Source of the DNA: Arion vulgaris | Taxonomy: Eukaryota > Mollusca > Gastropoda > Stylommatophora > Arionidae | DNA: 64,000 nucleotides | Direction: 5' to 3' | Assembly: GCA_020796225.1 (NCBI GenBank) | Contig: CM036767.1 | Span: forward strand, 24,992,100-25,056,099 | Program-made: the position numbers and the translations under genes | Shown here: positions 22,944-32,579 of the stretch, in pieces | How the letters are laid out: every line of letters begins with the position of its first letter | Numbering within the stretch: the stretch's first letter is position 1 | Notes under the pieces: generated by a model | What the model saw: only the letters and a program-made list of their open reading frames with translations | What the model was told of the DNA's origin: nothing | The model's database searches: none

Positions 22944-23399
22944 TTTTGCCTTTTACCCTTGTTGGGGCATAGGCCATCAACCAACTCATGCCAAGTCTTC
23001 CTATCTCTAGCTATCTCCTGCAGCTCCTCCAGCTCTTCTTTATATTGTTGATCTCCGCCTCCAAATCTCACCTCCTTGTATTTCTCGGCCTCTCCTTCTT
23101 TCGCTGTCCCTGCGGGTTCCAGGCAAGGACCCTTCTTGTTATATTCCCTCCGGTTTTCGCAAAGTGTGTCCTATCCAGCGCCAGCGTCTTTTTTAACCTG
23201 TTCATTCACTGGAATCTGTCTTGTTTTCTCCATAAGTTCCTCATTTGTGACCTTATCATACCATCTTATTCCCTCTATTCTGCGCAGGCACCAGTTGATG
23301 AATGTTTGCAATTTATGCGCTATTGTTTTAGTTGTTCTCCATGTTTCTGACCCATACAGTAGAACTGCTTCAACATTAGAGTTAAATATCCGAATTTTT
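22942..23399 (-). pseudogene. RTE-like LINE: C-terminal domain
   Basis: After the thumb the - strand reads thumb/connection segments and ends with EKYKEVRFGGGDQQYKEELE, LQEIARDRKTWHELVDGL and CPNKGKRQ, a charged C-terminal tail, just before the (TA)n tract. Frames change at about 23400 and 23160. Confidence 0.6.
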
Positions 23400-25127
23400 G
23401 TTCTAGATTTGATTTATTTGGACTTCCAAAAGTTTCCCAGTGTAATAAAAGCTCCTCTTGCCTTCTGTATTCTTATTTTAACATCTCTATCTGTTCCACC
23501 CTCTTTGTCTACGTTGCTGCTCAAATATGTGTATGATTCTACCTCTTGAAGTGGGATTTCACCCAGGGAGATCGAGTTGTCGTTTGCTTGATTAATTCTC
23601 AATATTTTTGCCTTTCCCTTATGAATGTTCAGCCCTAGTTGCTGGGACCTTAGATTCCATGTGTTTAGCTTATCCTGAATCTGACTTCGTGTATGTGACA
23701 GAAGGGCTATATCATCAGCGAAGTCCAGATCATCTAGTTGCTCTGTCAGAGTCCATTGGATTCCATTTCTGGTGTTAGTTACTGTGATCTTCAAAATCCA
23801 GTCTATTGTCAGTAAGAACAACAAATGTGATAGAAGACATCCCTGACGCACTCCATTTTTCTATTCCAAAAGTGTCTGTTAATTTACCTTCATGAAGAAC
23901 TCTACATTTCATATCTGTATATGTTGCTTTTATTAGGTTAATAATTTTCTGTGGGATTCCATAATGTCTCATTAATTTTCAAAGGGTTTCCCTATCAATA
24001 CCTTCAAAAGCCTTCTCATAATCCACAAATCCTATATAAAGTGGGGATTTCCATTCAATACTTTCCTCTATTATGTGGCTATCTGGTCAGCACAGGATCT
24101 ATTTGGTCAGAAGCCTGCCTGTTCATCTCTTAGCTTTATATCGATGGCATCTCTCAGTCTCTCCAGGATGACTGCTTAGTATTTTCCCAGGTACTGACAA
24201 CAGCATTATTCCCCTATAGTTTTCACACTTCTGAAGGTCCCCTTTCTTTGGTAGCTTCACCAGATATCCTTCTCTCCAGTTTACTGGTATTTCTTCGGTC
24301 TCCCAGATTCTGCTAAATAATTTAGACAGTATTTCTGTAGATGTGTTTATGTTGGCTTTAACTGCCTCCGCTGGAATACCATCTGGACCGGCCGCTTTCC
24401 CATCTTTTAAAAGTTTAATGGCTTTACTAATCTCCTCCTTGGATAGTTTCTCACAGTTGATGTCCAAGTCAATCTCTGCCGGTTGGATATCTTGGGGGTT
24501 TGCAGGTGCTGGTCTGTTCAGGAGTTCCTTGAAGTATTCCATCCATCTTTCCATTTCGTCTCTAACATTAGTGATAGTTTCCCCACTACTATTTTTGATC
24601 AACCCATTAGATGGTCTGTATTTTCCTGCTAGCTTTCTAGTGATATTGTAAAGATCCATAAGGTTTCCTTTTCCTGCAGCTACCTCTGCTTCTCTTGCTA
24701 GATCTTCTACGTATTGTTTTTTATCTAACCTTATTTGTTTCTTCACTTTCTTGCTAGCTTCTGTGTATTTTTCCTGGGCTATGGCTTTGGCAGTTCTAGT
24801 TTTGCTATTATTTAAATCCGCTTTCCTCTTTTTTCTTTCTTCTATTTCCTTGAGAGTTTCTGGAGTTATCCATGCCTTATGATTCCTCTCCTTCTTTCCC
24901 AATACCTCTGTGCATGTGTCATTCCAAATATTTTTGGCTTGCTGCCAGCATTCTTCCTCACTCACCTCATCTTCTAATTGCCGCAAAACCTCATACTTAT
25001 TAGAGACTGTGACCGTGAACTGTTCCTTTGTTTCTTGACTTCTGAGGTATCCTACATTATATTGGTGTCTATGTTCATGGGATGTTATGTATCGCTTAAG
25101 CTTCAGTTTAATTTTACTTATCAGCAA
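23400..25127 (-). pseudogene. RTE-like LINE: reverse transcriptase domain
   Basis: The stretch 25127-24123 is open for 334 codons and includes LLKDGKAAGPDGIPAEAV (about 24400), NWREGYLVKLPKKGDLQKC and ENYRGIMLLSVPGKILS (about 24180), the classical RT motifs 0-2. After frameshifts near 24150-23980 and 23870 it continues with LDDLDFADDIALLSHT (about 23720; catalytic FADD) and LGLNIHKGKAKILRIN. The thumb (EVESYTYLSSNV) reaches 23440. First-palm Asp region: IGFVDYEKAFE-like sequence near 24000-24030, read through a frame change. Confidence 0.8.
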
Positions 25128-25996
25128 ATGGTGATCCGAATCTACATCTGCCCCCCTTAGAACCCTTACATCTTGTAGAGATTACCTGAATTTCTTGTTT
25201 ATGCATACGTGGTCAATTGGATTTTCTGTTCTGTGGTCTGCTGATACCCAGGTTGCTTTATGTATTCTTTTATGTGGAAAGACACTTCCACCTATGACGT
25301 ATTGATTCGCTGCATAGAAATTAGTGAATAATTCTCCATTTTCGTTCATTATCCCTAGTCCGTGTTTCCCATGATCTCCTCGTAGCCTATGTTGTCCGAA
25401 CTTATTTTGGCATTGAGGTCACCCATCAGAATTTTGATGTTCCCATTTCTCTGATTACCTATAGTATTTTTAAGTTTTATGTAAAATTTCTATTTTACTT
25501 TTTCCTCTTTATCATTGGTAGGTGCATAACACAGGGTAACATTCAAGAATACTTTTTTTTGGTGGTTCTGAATGTTGCTGTGATTATCCTAGGACTCACT
25601 GCTTCCCATTTTATTAGTGCATTCTCCGCTTCTTTAGATAGCATTAAAGCCACTCCTTTACTATGGGGGATTTTCTTCCATATGGCCTGAGAACAGCATT
25701 GTTTCTCCTGTGTTTAGACGTTGTTTGCCTGCACCATTCCACCTAGTTTCACATAATCCCAAGATACCAACCCCGTGAAATTTCATCTCATTTACAACCT
25801 GTGCTGTCTCTCCCATTTCATACATACTTCTAACATTACAGGTGCCAATTCTAGAGCTTTTCCTAGGTGAAAGGAAGATAATCTGCGGTGTAGACTCCTT
25901 GCGGCTTTCTCTGCATCGCTTCATAGCTCTTCTAGAAGAGCATCCTTTCCTCTTGGTTGGCACAGTTTTTATTTTATTTTTATGTGACTTGTTCAT
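25128..25996 (-). pseudogene. RTE-like LINE: AP endonuclease domain
   Basis: The start is MNKSHKNKIK at 25996. RIGTCNVRSMYEMGETAQVV (about 25850) is the opening strand with the catalytic Asn. ILGLCETRWNGAG (about 25770) has the catalytic Glu. IKILMGDLNAKIS (about 25430), a DHVCIN motif (about 25200) and VDSDHHLLISK (about 25130) complete the active site (D-x-N and SDH). The frame is broken at about 25661 (ENPP then stop) and at about 25490 and 25185. It makes the target nick for retrotransposition. Confidence 0.8.
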
Positions 25997-26524
25997 TGTT
26001 GGTTGGATTGTGTAGCTAAAGTTTTCAACTGGATAGGGTAGCCAGCCCTACGCCAGACCACACCTTAGTCGCCTCTTACCACATGCCTTGTAGGTCGCAG
26101 TGCCGCTACTCTTTGCCTCCCTTGCGAGTCCCGGCAACACACTGGCGGGGCAGACCTTAAAGACCATGGGCGTATACTAATTAGGGAGGAAAGATGCTGA
26201 ATTTCAGATTTCAGGCTGTGTGATGTTTTAGCGTTATATATCAACTTCCAAAGCTAATCAGTATCACGTTGAAAGTAATAATTATGAACAAATCATTTCT
26301 AAAATTTATAAGTACACGATACTCAAAATGTTTTGTGGGGCCGGGCCCCACTGGCCCTTAATAACGAGCCGTCCCTGTTTGCATTTATATTCGATTCACT
26401 TTCGACCGAAAGTATTGACTGGAGACTGGTACAATAATTTTCTAGCATTCTGTCATCTATATACTTGAGTTTTAAAATGTCATATAAAAACTGAAAATTG
26501 CAATATGGTTTTTTAAAAGCGTGA

Positions 26525-26700
26525 AAAATTGGCTGAAATCGAATGCACGTGTTCTAAGCGTGTAGAAGTCTATGCGTTTCGGGGCCTACGAAACCAATGT
26601 GCAACGTATACACGTTCTTGGCAAAGATCAAACATATCACAAAGAGTGATTAAAATTGGTCGTAAAGAACGAACGCAAAGAAGAAGAAGAAGAAAAGCGT
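26525..26700 (+). repeat. SINE-1, 5'-truncated copy with GAA tail
   Basis: Matches the body and tail of the SINE at 44540-44800: TTGGCTGAAATCGAATGCAC, GTGTAGAAGTCTATGCG, ACGTTCTTGGCAAAGATCAA, ATCACAAAGAGTGATTAAAA, GGTCGTAAAGAACGAACGC, then (GAA)n to about 26696. The tRNA-like head is missing. Confidence 0.75.
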
Positions 26701-26739
26701 GAATCGTTCATTCAGAGGATTAAGGGTAATTTCCAAAAT

Positions 26740-27240
26740 ATAATTGAAAAAGGTTTTTTTTAATGTATTCTCCTCTTTTAAGGGTTCATCGACAGCTTCT
26801 TTCATAGTCAAATTTACGCTTTTTCCATCTGGCTAATTTCAGTTTCGGCAGGAAATTCTGTACTGCATTCAAGATTCTCTGCAATCTTATTAGGAGCAAT
26901 TTTCATCTGATCATATCCAGATTGTCTATAACTTTGCACTTTTTGTATGGTTTCTAATAACATCTTGACACAATCTGACAAATTTACAGTTACAAACTGC
27001 AATAGCTTCGAGACTGAATTTATTTCAAATAAAATATCATGCCAAAGTTCTACTCCTCATATAAACTTGTAATTGTTAATATTTTTTGCTAATCCTCTTG
27101 CTTCAATTTTAGTTTCTGCATCTCTGTTGACGTCTTCTATTATTTGGAATAATGTATCTCATAGATTTCGCAAAGTTAAAATCGTAAAGGTTTTAAAGCA
27201 TCTACTCTGCTGACCACATAGAATCACTCAATGGTTTTAG
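26740..27240 (-). pseudogene. ZMYM1-like hAT transposase fragment
   Basis: The - strand reads TLFQIIEDVNRDAETKIEAR (about 27150), GLAKNINNYKF, then FVTVNLSDCVKMLLETIQKV and YRQSGYDQMKIAP (27002-26814). This resembles the region between the catalytic core and the dimerisation domain of TTF-finger (ZMYM1-like) hAT transposases. The lesions are many. It may belong to the same hAT lineage as the element at 30145-31440, whose deleted centre would cover this region. Confidence 0.5.
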
Positions 27241-27499
27241 AGTTAATTGGGAAACATGAATTCGGTAAAAATAGAGCAATAAATAACGAACGCAAAAGTC
27301 ATCAAATGCAAATATTTCCTAAGCATCTCTCTATCACAACAAAAAGCAAAAGTAGCTCAATATTACCTAGGTAACTCGATCTATCACACACAGACTAACG
27401 TTATGCACCTGAGATATATCCAGTCCATGCAAATGTTATTTTTTAATTCGAGTCTCCCTATTGTCTTAACATAATCATTTTAAAGGATAATAAGTAACT

Positions 27500-27769
27500 A
27501 CATGGGTGTCGGTGGCAATGAGAGAGCAGACAGGCTGGCTAGCTCTGCCACTATATCAGAGGGCCAGCCAATGGATAGAGCTGATATTTTTAAAGCCCTC
27601 CTAGAGTGTGGTCGCAAAGAAGATTTTCATTTAAACCAATCCACGTCAACTAATAGATTGCAGGAGCTGGGTTTGAAGATTGGAGTAGCAAGAAAAGAAC
27701 AGCATAACAGGTACGTAGCTCATCAATCAAAATTGAACTGGTACAGTCAGTCGCTGAACGCTGTTAGAA
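27500..27769 (+). pseudogene. LINE RNase H C-terminal fragment
   Basis: MGVGGNERADRLASSA (27502-27550) is the last RNase H motif (GN-E-AD) of I-group LINEs. It is followed by RADIFKALLECGRKEDF and a connection to about 27765 (RNRYVAHQSKL-like). It is fused at about 27770 to the broken end of a hAT copy on the - strand. Confidence 0.65.
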
Positions 27770-28496
27770 ACTTCTTGAAAACACCGTTATTTGTGACTAC
27801 CATGACACTGGCGTTGTCAGTGCCAATAGCCAGAAGATTTTTCATGTTTAATTTCTTTTCATCTAATTCATTCTTGACTGCATTTACAATGGCATCTGCA
27901 TTACATTTGTCTAGTAACACCATATTAAGATATGTATGAATTACTTTCATGTGAGTTTCACTGTAATAAATTACAACAATACCCAATAACTTGTTTATAG
28001 TGATGTCAGTTGATTCATCCAGTAATAAATAGAATTTTCCTTGCCCAAGATCAGTAGTCAAATCTTTCTTGAAGTAAGGAGCAATGATATTCTTTACAAT
28101 ATTTGCACACTTTGTACGATGCATTCTAACTTTATTTACCATTTCACTGTCCGATATGGTATTTTTGCACAAGTCTACCAAGTGATCACAAGAATTGAAT
28201 GATGAATGACAGCAAATAAACATTGCTAAATTGGCCTCAAGTGTAGATATCTTATCATCTTTCTTCGCAACGAAACTTGTAAGAGAAGCACTTTGACATG
28301 GACTAGCAAGTTTATGTTTCTTTGTTTCACAATGTCTTGCTAAAAGAAAATACTTAGCTAAAATGTCATGTCTACAATACTTGCAATGAGCTTTAGATGA
28401 ATCAGTTGGTACTTCAAGTAGCCACTTTGCAAAAGCAGGATCTTTTAACCATTCCTTTCGAAATTTTTGCGAATACGTTGGTTTTGCTTTACTCAT
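27770..28496 (-). pseudogene. hAT transposase N-terminal half
   Basis: The start is MSKAKPTYSQKFRKEWL. A BED-like finger follows with CKYC and HCETKKH at residues ~38-59, then DESTDITINK with the first catalytic Asp (residue ~170) and IGTDNASVMVV with the second (residue ~228). The frame is open for about 242 codons and then runs into foreign sequence (KKFLTAFSD, stop at 27747). This copy shows what the array copies lost: the start codon, the finger and the TCA codon that is TAA in unit 2. Confidence 0.8.
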
Positions 28497-28949
28497 TGCT
28501 GAATGAGGAATTCTCTTTATGATTTGAACAGTCCTCCGTTGGTTTGGAAATGATTATAGCACTTAAGAACAGTCACTGATGAACTGAGAGCAAATACAGA
28601 AACTGGTGGCAAGTCAACAAGATTGAACAACAAGGTACACCATTTGCTTGGTTTGTTTTGTTTGTTTAGTAGGGGATTAAAGTCTCTTTAAGCCGAGGCA
28701 CGCTCCTTTCAACCTAAGGCGAACCTTTTATTGGTTATATCAGAGCTGTAGGCCAACAAACATGAAAAATAAGAATTAACTCCTTTCGGAGAATCAAAAA
28801 GTTATTATGTATTGTAAAGAAGTCTTCTTGTTTTGTTTGTTAAGTATGGGATTAAAGCCTCTTTAAGCCGAGGCACGCCCCTTTCAACCTAAGGCGACCT
28901 TTTATTGGTTATATCGAGATTTTCTGATTCATATACCAAACTAAAAGAA

Positions 28950-29077
28950 GTGCTAAAAGTGCTAACTAATTTTTTTCAGTGCTAGATTTGGTGCTAGGTG
29001 CTAGATCTAAATTTGTAGTGCTAGATCACAAAAATAGTGCTAGATCTAGCACTAAAAGTGCTAAATTGGCAACACTT
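28950..29077 (-). repeat. hAT subterminal GTGCTAG repeat cluster
   Basis: At least eight GTGCTA(G/A) motifs in both orientations lie within 125 bp, ending in AAATTGGCAACACTT. The opposite end of the array's hAT (11600-11934) has related TCTAGCAC motifs. Such clusters near hAT ends often bind the transposase finger (known for the superfamily; inferred here). Confidence 0.55.
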
Positions 29078-29670
29078 CCCGCCACGTCCCTGACACACCT
29101 CCCGGAAATAAAGAGTAGGGTTTCTTTTGTTTGCGGTCGACTAATATCAAAGTATCGTAAATTCCACCATAGCTTCCCATGTTACCATTACTATAATAAT
29201 TAGTTATTGACGAAGGCCTGCCGAGACCATCACACTTCCCCATAAGAAACAACTCATGGTCACATATGAGCGATTTTTATATAACACAAACAAACGTTGA
29301 ACATTTTCGTTTACAACAAGATTTAAACTATACATTTCAGCGCGTTTGACGGGTAAGTATAATGTTCTGTAGTAGATCAGAAATTAATAAATTAACAGAA
29401 TCGGCATCTTATTTTTACGTTTTTGTTTTTTGGAATAAAATACATTAACATATTATAATATGACTTTAAAAAGTCAACTTAGGACCTAAAAATGATTGAA
29501 TATGATTTAATTCTACAAATAATTACTCCACACATCGACGAAATAAAAACCATCTACACTTAATCAGAGTATGATAAAACATACTTTAAATAACTTACTA
29601 ATGATAATGGAAACACAAAAATGGCTTGCCCCAATGATAACCTACGCCTGTTTAGTATGGCACCTGGGAT
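29078..29670. other. No recognisable feature
   Basis: AT-rich sequence without a credible reading frame, splice-site pairs or repeats I could match elsewhere in the window. Confidence 0.5.
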
Positions 29671-29674
29671 CAAT

Positions 29675-29830
29675 TCTAGGGACAACGTCGCGCCAGATTT
29701 AGTGAGCTGGCACTATTCAAGATCCTACCCCACCTCCAAGTGGTGATCCTGGTGATCAGTGGAGCCTGCCTGGCTAAGCGGGTAGGAATCGAGGGAGAGC
29801 TACGTGTAATGGTAGTAGTGCAATCACGGG
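29675..29830 (+). repeat. Repeat R
   Basis: GCGCCAGATTTAGTGAGCTGG, GATCCTACCCCACCTCC, GGCTAAGCGGGTAGG, GGGAGAGCTACGTG: the same family as 22210-22350 (reverse) and 30085/31441. Sequence from here to about 30084 looks like flank or another part of the repeat and has no coding features. Confidence 0.5.
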
Positions 29831-30144
29831 AAAGTAATGCTGGTCCAAAATCCCTAAACAAAATGTACTCATCTCCTGGCCAATGTCCGATGAAAAGTTG
29901 CCTAAATAGTTGCTGAAACGTGAGAAATAGTAGCATACGAGTCGTCTTTGAACGAATCCAACTCCCCGGAGTAAATGACCGCAAATAAATTGCCAGCTGT
30001 GGGGCAAGAATCAATGAGAACGATGCGTAACAAATCAACGGTCTCGGCAAGTGTCTCTGAAAACACTGTGTGGTCAACGGCGCATGGGAACAACGCCGCG
30101 CCAGGATTAGTGAGCTGACACTAATCTAGACCCTGCCCTCACCT

Positions 30145-31440
30145 CAGCGCCGGATTAGCCTAGTAGCAGAAGTAGCAAATGCTACGGGCCCGCGCTTCTA
30201 GGGGGCCCCGCGCCTATGTGACAGATTAAAATGGAAAAAATAACCAGATGTTATATCAAAAACACGGAAGCTGTCTGAATTTTTAAATGTCGTGTGTGAT
30301 GGTGCTGAATCCACCGAAATCGAAGCAGAAAATACAGAAGACGTGTCCCACTGTGTAGTAGATGAAGGCAGTGTTATAGAAGAATCATCATTACCAATAT
30401 TACCATTAAGATCAGCAACTCTTCACGATTTAGTCACATTTTTCACAAGACAAACTGAAATCGAATGTACAGCAAGTCCTCCCAATTTAGCCATATCATC
30501 TTCAAGCCAAAGAGAGGCAGAAAGCACAGCACATGCTTCTAATGTAGCAACATCATCTACAAGCCAAAAACACCACGAAAGTAAAATGTACTCCAACGAT
30601 ATTGGTGAATGGCCAAACAACTTCAATCGAGATTATTGGATTGTGAAAGAAAGTAGCGAAGTGCAACATATGAACAGTGATTTCATGTCTTAAAAAAAAC
30701 AAAAACATACGATAAAGAAAACAATCCACGATTTTGTCGAAAGTCGTTTTTCACATACACGCATACACCAACAAACAAAACTCGCGTGAGAGATTGGCTG
30801 TGTTATACAGAAACTAAAGGACAACTGTTCTGTTTTGTTTGCAAAGTTATTAATTTAGGCTGTACCATAGAGTGACTGGTGTATTTGGAATACTCCGGCA
30901 ATTAAAATCTATTACAGCAGAAGAGATCTTGAAAAGGACTCCAAATATTGTCAGCTCTTACCAAGAGGATTTGAAAGAAAGCCTAGGCGACGAACTTATG
31001 CAGTTCACTGAACTTCTTCAAATTAATGTAGCTGCTGCTATTGGCAACGAAAAGCATGAGGCTCTTGAACTGCAATTTTATAAACTTATAATGGAAAATT
31101 CATTAGAGTCGTGATTCCCAAATGTAGAAATAATCTTATGAATTTATTTGTCTTTAATGATTACTAACTGCAGCGGAGAACGTTCTTTTTATCATTAAAG
31201 TGTATAAAAAGTGAGTTAAGAAACATAATTGGACAAGATCGTCTAAATAACCTCACCTTAATGAACATTGAATGTAATTTACTTAGAGAAATTGATTTGT
31301 CTAGTATTATCTCGAAATTTGCTCACATTAAATCGAGACAAGTTTGTTTGTAAAAGTTGTGTTTTATTTTATTATCATACAAAACCTAGGGCCCGCGCTA
31401 AAATTTGCTACGGGCCCCGCGCTAGCCTAATCCGGCACTG
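30145..31440 (+). mobile_element. Internally deleted ZMYM1-like hAT with intact 8-bp TSD
   Basis: A 1296-bp element. The ends are CAGCGCCGGATTAGCCTA and the inverse of CAGTGCCGGATTAGGCTA. It is flanked by the perfect 8-bp direct repeat CCTCACCT (30137-30144 and 31441-31448), the hallmark length of hAT insertions. Inside are the N-terminal part and the C-terminal dimerisation part of a transposase, with the catalytic centre missing, so it could only move in trans. GC-rich blocks GCTACGGGCCC lie inside both ends. Confidence 0.85.
30292..31345 (+). pseudogene. hAT transposase remnants: TTF-type finger and dimerisation domain
   Basis: The N-terminal frame 30292-30693 (133 codons) is an acidic, Ser-rich leader. 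After a frame change comes RVRDWLCYTETKGQLFCFVC (about 30784-30845), the Cys-rich TTF-type finger of ZMYM1-like transposases. 30872-31114 reads VFGILRQLKSITAEEILKR to MENSLES. At about 31163 TNCSGERSF and SIISKFAHIKSRQ (about 31305-31340) mark the hAT C-terminal dimerisation domain. Roughly 400 residues including the DDE core are absent near 30865. Confidence 0.7.
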
Positions 31441-31699
31441 CCTCACCTCCTCGTGGTGATCCTGGAAACAGATGGTGGTTCCGGTCTGGCTAAGAGGGCA
31501 GGTGTCGTGGGAGAGCTACTTTGGTGCAAGTAGAGATGCAAAGGTAGTCACGCAAGATGGGATCCGCTCACAACACAGACGAGCGAATGCCCAGAGTAAC
31601 TATTAAAGCTCGTCTCTCCCGGCCGATGGGAAAAGCTGGAAGGATATACATACAGGATGAGAGGTGCATCCATCGAAGAGACGTGGACCTGCGTTTGGC

Positions 31700-32545
31700 G
31701 AAACTTGGGGCCCGCGCATTCTCTCTCTTGAGCCCGAATATGCTGGAAGTCAAGCTGAGCTGCACCTGAGCCCACATGGGGCGAAACTCGGGCCCCCATC
31801 ATGGGGCACGATTTTGAGCACCAGAGTCGGACAACCCGGGCAAACGTGAGCACGGCGGAAACTAACAGTGACGATAAGGCAGGCACCGGGGCAGAGCGGG
31901 CACGCATGCGGACGATCACAGGGGTGGGGACCCGGGGTAAGCCCAGGCGGGGACAGCCTAGGCAAATGTGAGCACTGTGGTAATTGACGGAAATGGTGAG
32001 GTAGGCACCAGGGCAGAGCGAGCACGCACGCGGATGATGCACGGGTGGGCCCACATGGGGGGCAGAAAAGCCTGGCACGACAGGCGAGAGGGTGTGCGGA
32101 CCGCCCAAATGAGCGGAAATACTGGATAGCCCTGCAGAGGTGAAGCCAGTCTGCGTTTCCGTCCACAGCGAAGGAACTACTGTTGCCTTGTAGTTTGATT
32201 GGGGACAATCAACGGCTAGCGGAGCAAACCGTACATAAAACTGGATGGGCGTCAAACTAAGTAATCCACAAAAAGACCTGTTCGCTGGGCAGATGGCGCT
32301 CATAAACCCGGAAGGGCAGGCCATTTAAGGGTCGCTGCCCTAAAAGAAAATAGCAACCTACTGCCTTGCAGGTTTGGCTGGGGACAGCAAAGGGCTAACG
32401 GAGAGCGAACCCAGTAAACGTTGGTTGAAATCGAACACACCACCGAAGGATAAGCACCTGAGCTCCAATAGGTACTGAACGTTGTGCACGTCCATCCGTT
32501 CTTGATGTTTGGCTGTTTATATATCACATTAGAATGATAAAAACG
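31700..32545 (+). repeat. Repeat X, long copy
   Basis: Aligns with 20081-20948: CTCTCTTGAGCC, GAGCTGCACCTGAGCCCACA, GGTGAGGTAGGCACCAGGGC, CTGTTGCCTTGTAGTTTGAT, GGGGACAATCAACGGCTAGC, TGAAATCGAACACACCACCG, GTTTATATATCACATTAG. Blocks rich in GAGCACGCACGCGGA are repeated internally (about 31890-31920 and 32015-32045). It is followed directly by repeat Y, so X and Y may be parts of one element. Confidence 0.6.
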
Positions 32546-32579
32546 GTTTAAGAACGATCAGGGAAGAGAGAAAACACTG

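Larger units (their letters stand above)
22942..26170 (-). mobile_element. Nearly full-length RTE-like LINE
   Basis: A 3.2-kb non-LTR element on the - strand. The 5' UTR is 26170-26000, endonuclease 25996-25130, reverse transcriptase 25127-23400, C-terminal domain to 22950, then the (TA)n tail. It has AP endonuclease plus RT without RNase H and a short simple-repeat tail, as in the RTE clade (BovB/RTE-X relatives). It has only a few frame breaks and is the best-preserved LINE here. It lies outside the PDI gene, about 7.7 kb upstream of its start codon. Confidence 0.8.
27770..29077 (-). mobile_element. hAT element, 5' half, reverse orientation
   Basis: The same hAT as in the 1-11934 array, here with its intact 5' part. 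The terminal region with GTGCTAG repeats is at 29077-28950, the 5' UTR blocks with GCCGAGGCACGC follow to about 28500, and the reading frame starts at 28496. The outer edge is AAGTGTTGCCAA. The element is truncated at 27770 within the transposase, after the TDNASV motif. Confidence 0.75.
30085..31545 (+). repeat. Repeat R interrupted by a hAT insertion
   Basis: The left part (30085-30144: AACGCCGCGCCAGGATTAGT, GAGCTGACACTAATCTAGAC) and right part (31441-31545: CCTCGTGGTGATCCTGGAAA, GGCTAAGAGGGCAGG, GGGAGAGCTACTTTGG) join into a normal R repeat once the hAT and one copy of CCTCACCT are removed. This shows that the hAT inserted into a pre-existing R copy. Confidence 0.65.

Noticed and set aside
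22774..23071. Proteins with long YIYIYI runs on both strands
   Set aside because: They are translations of the (TA)n tail of the RTE-like LINE.
31548..32324. 258-aa ORF on the - strand
   Set aside because: It runs across repeat R and repeat X borders and has no recognisable domain; the same X sequence at 20081 breaks the frame.
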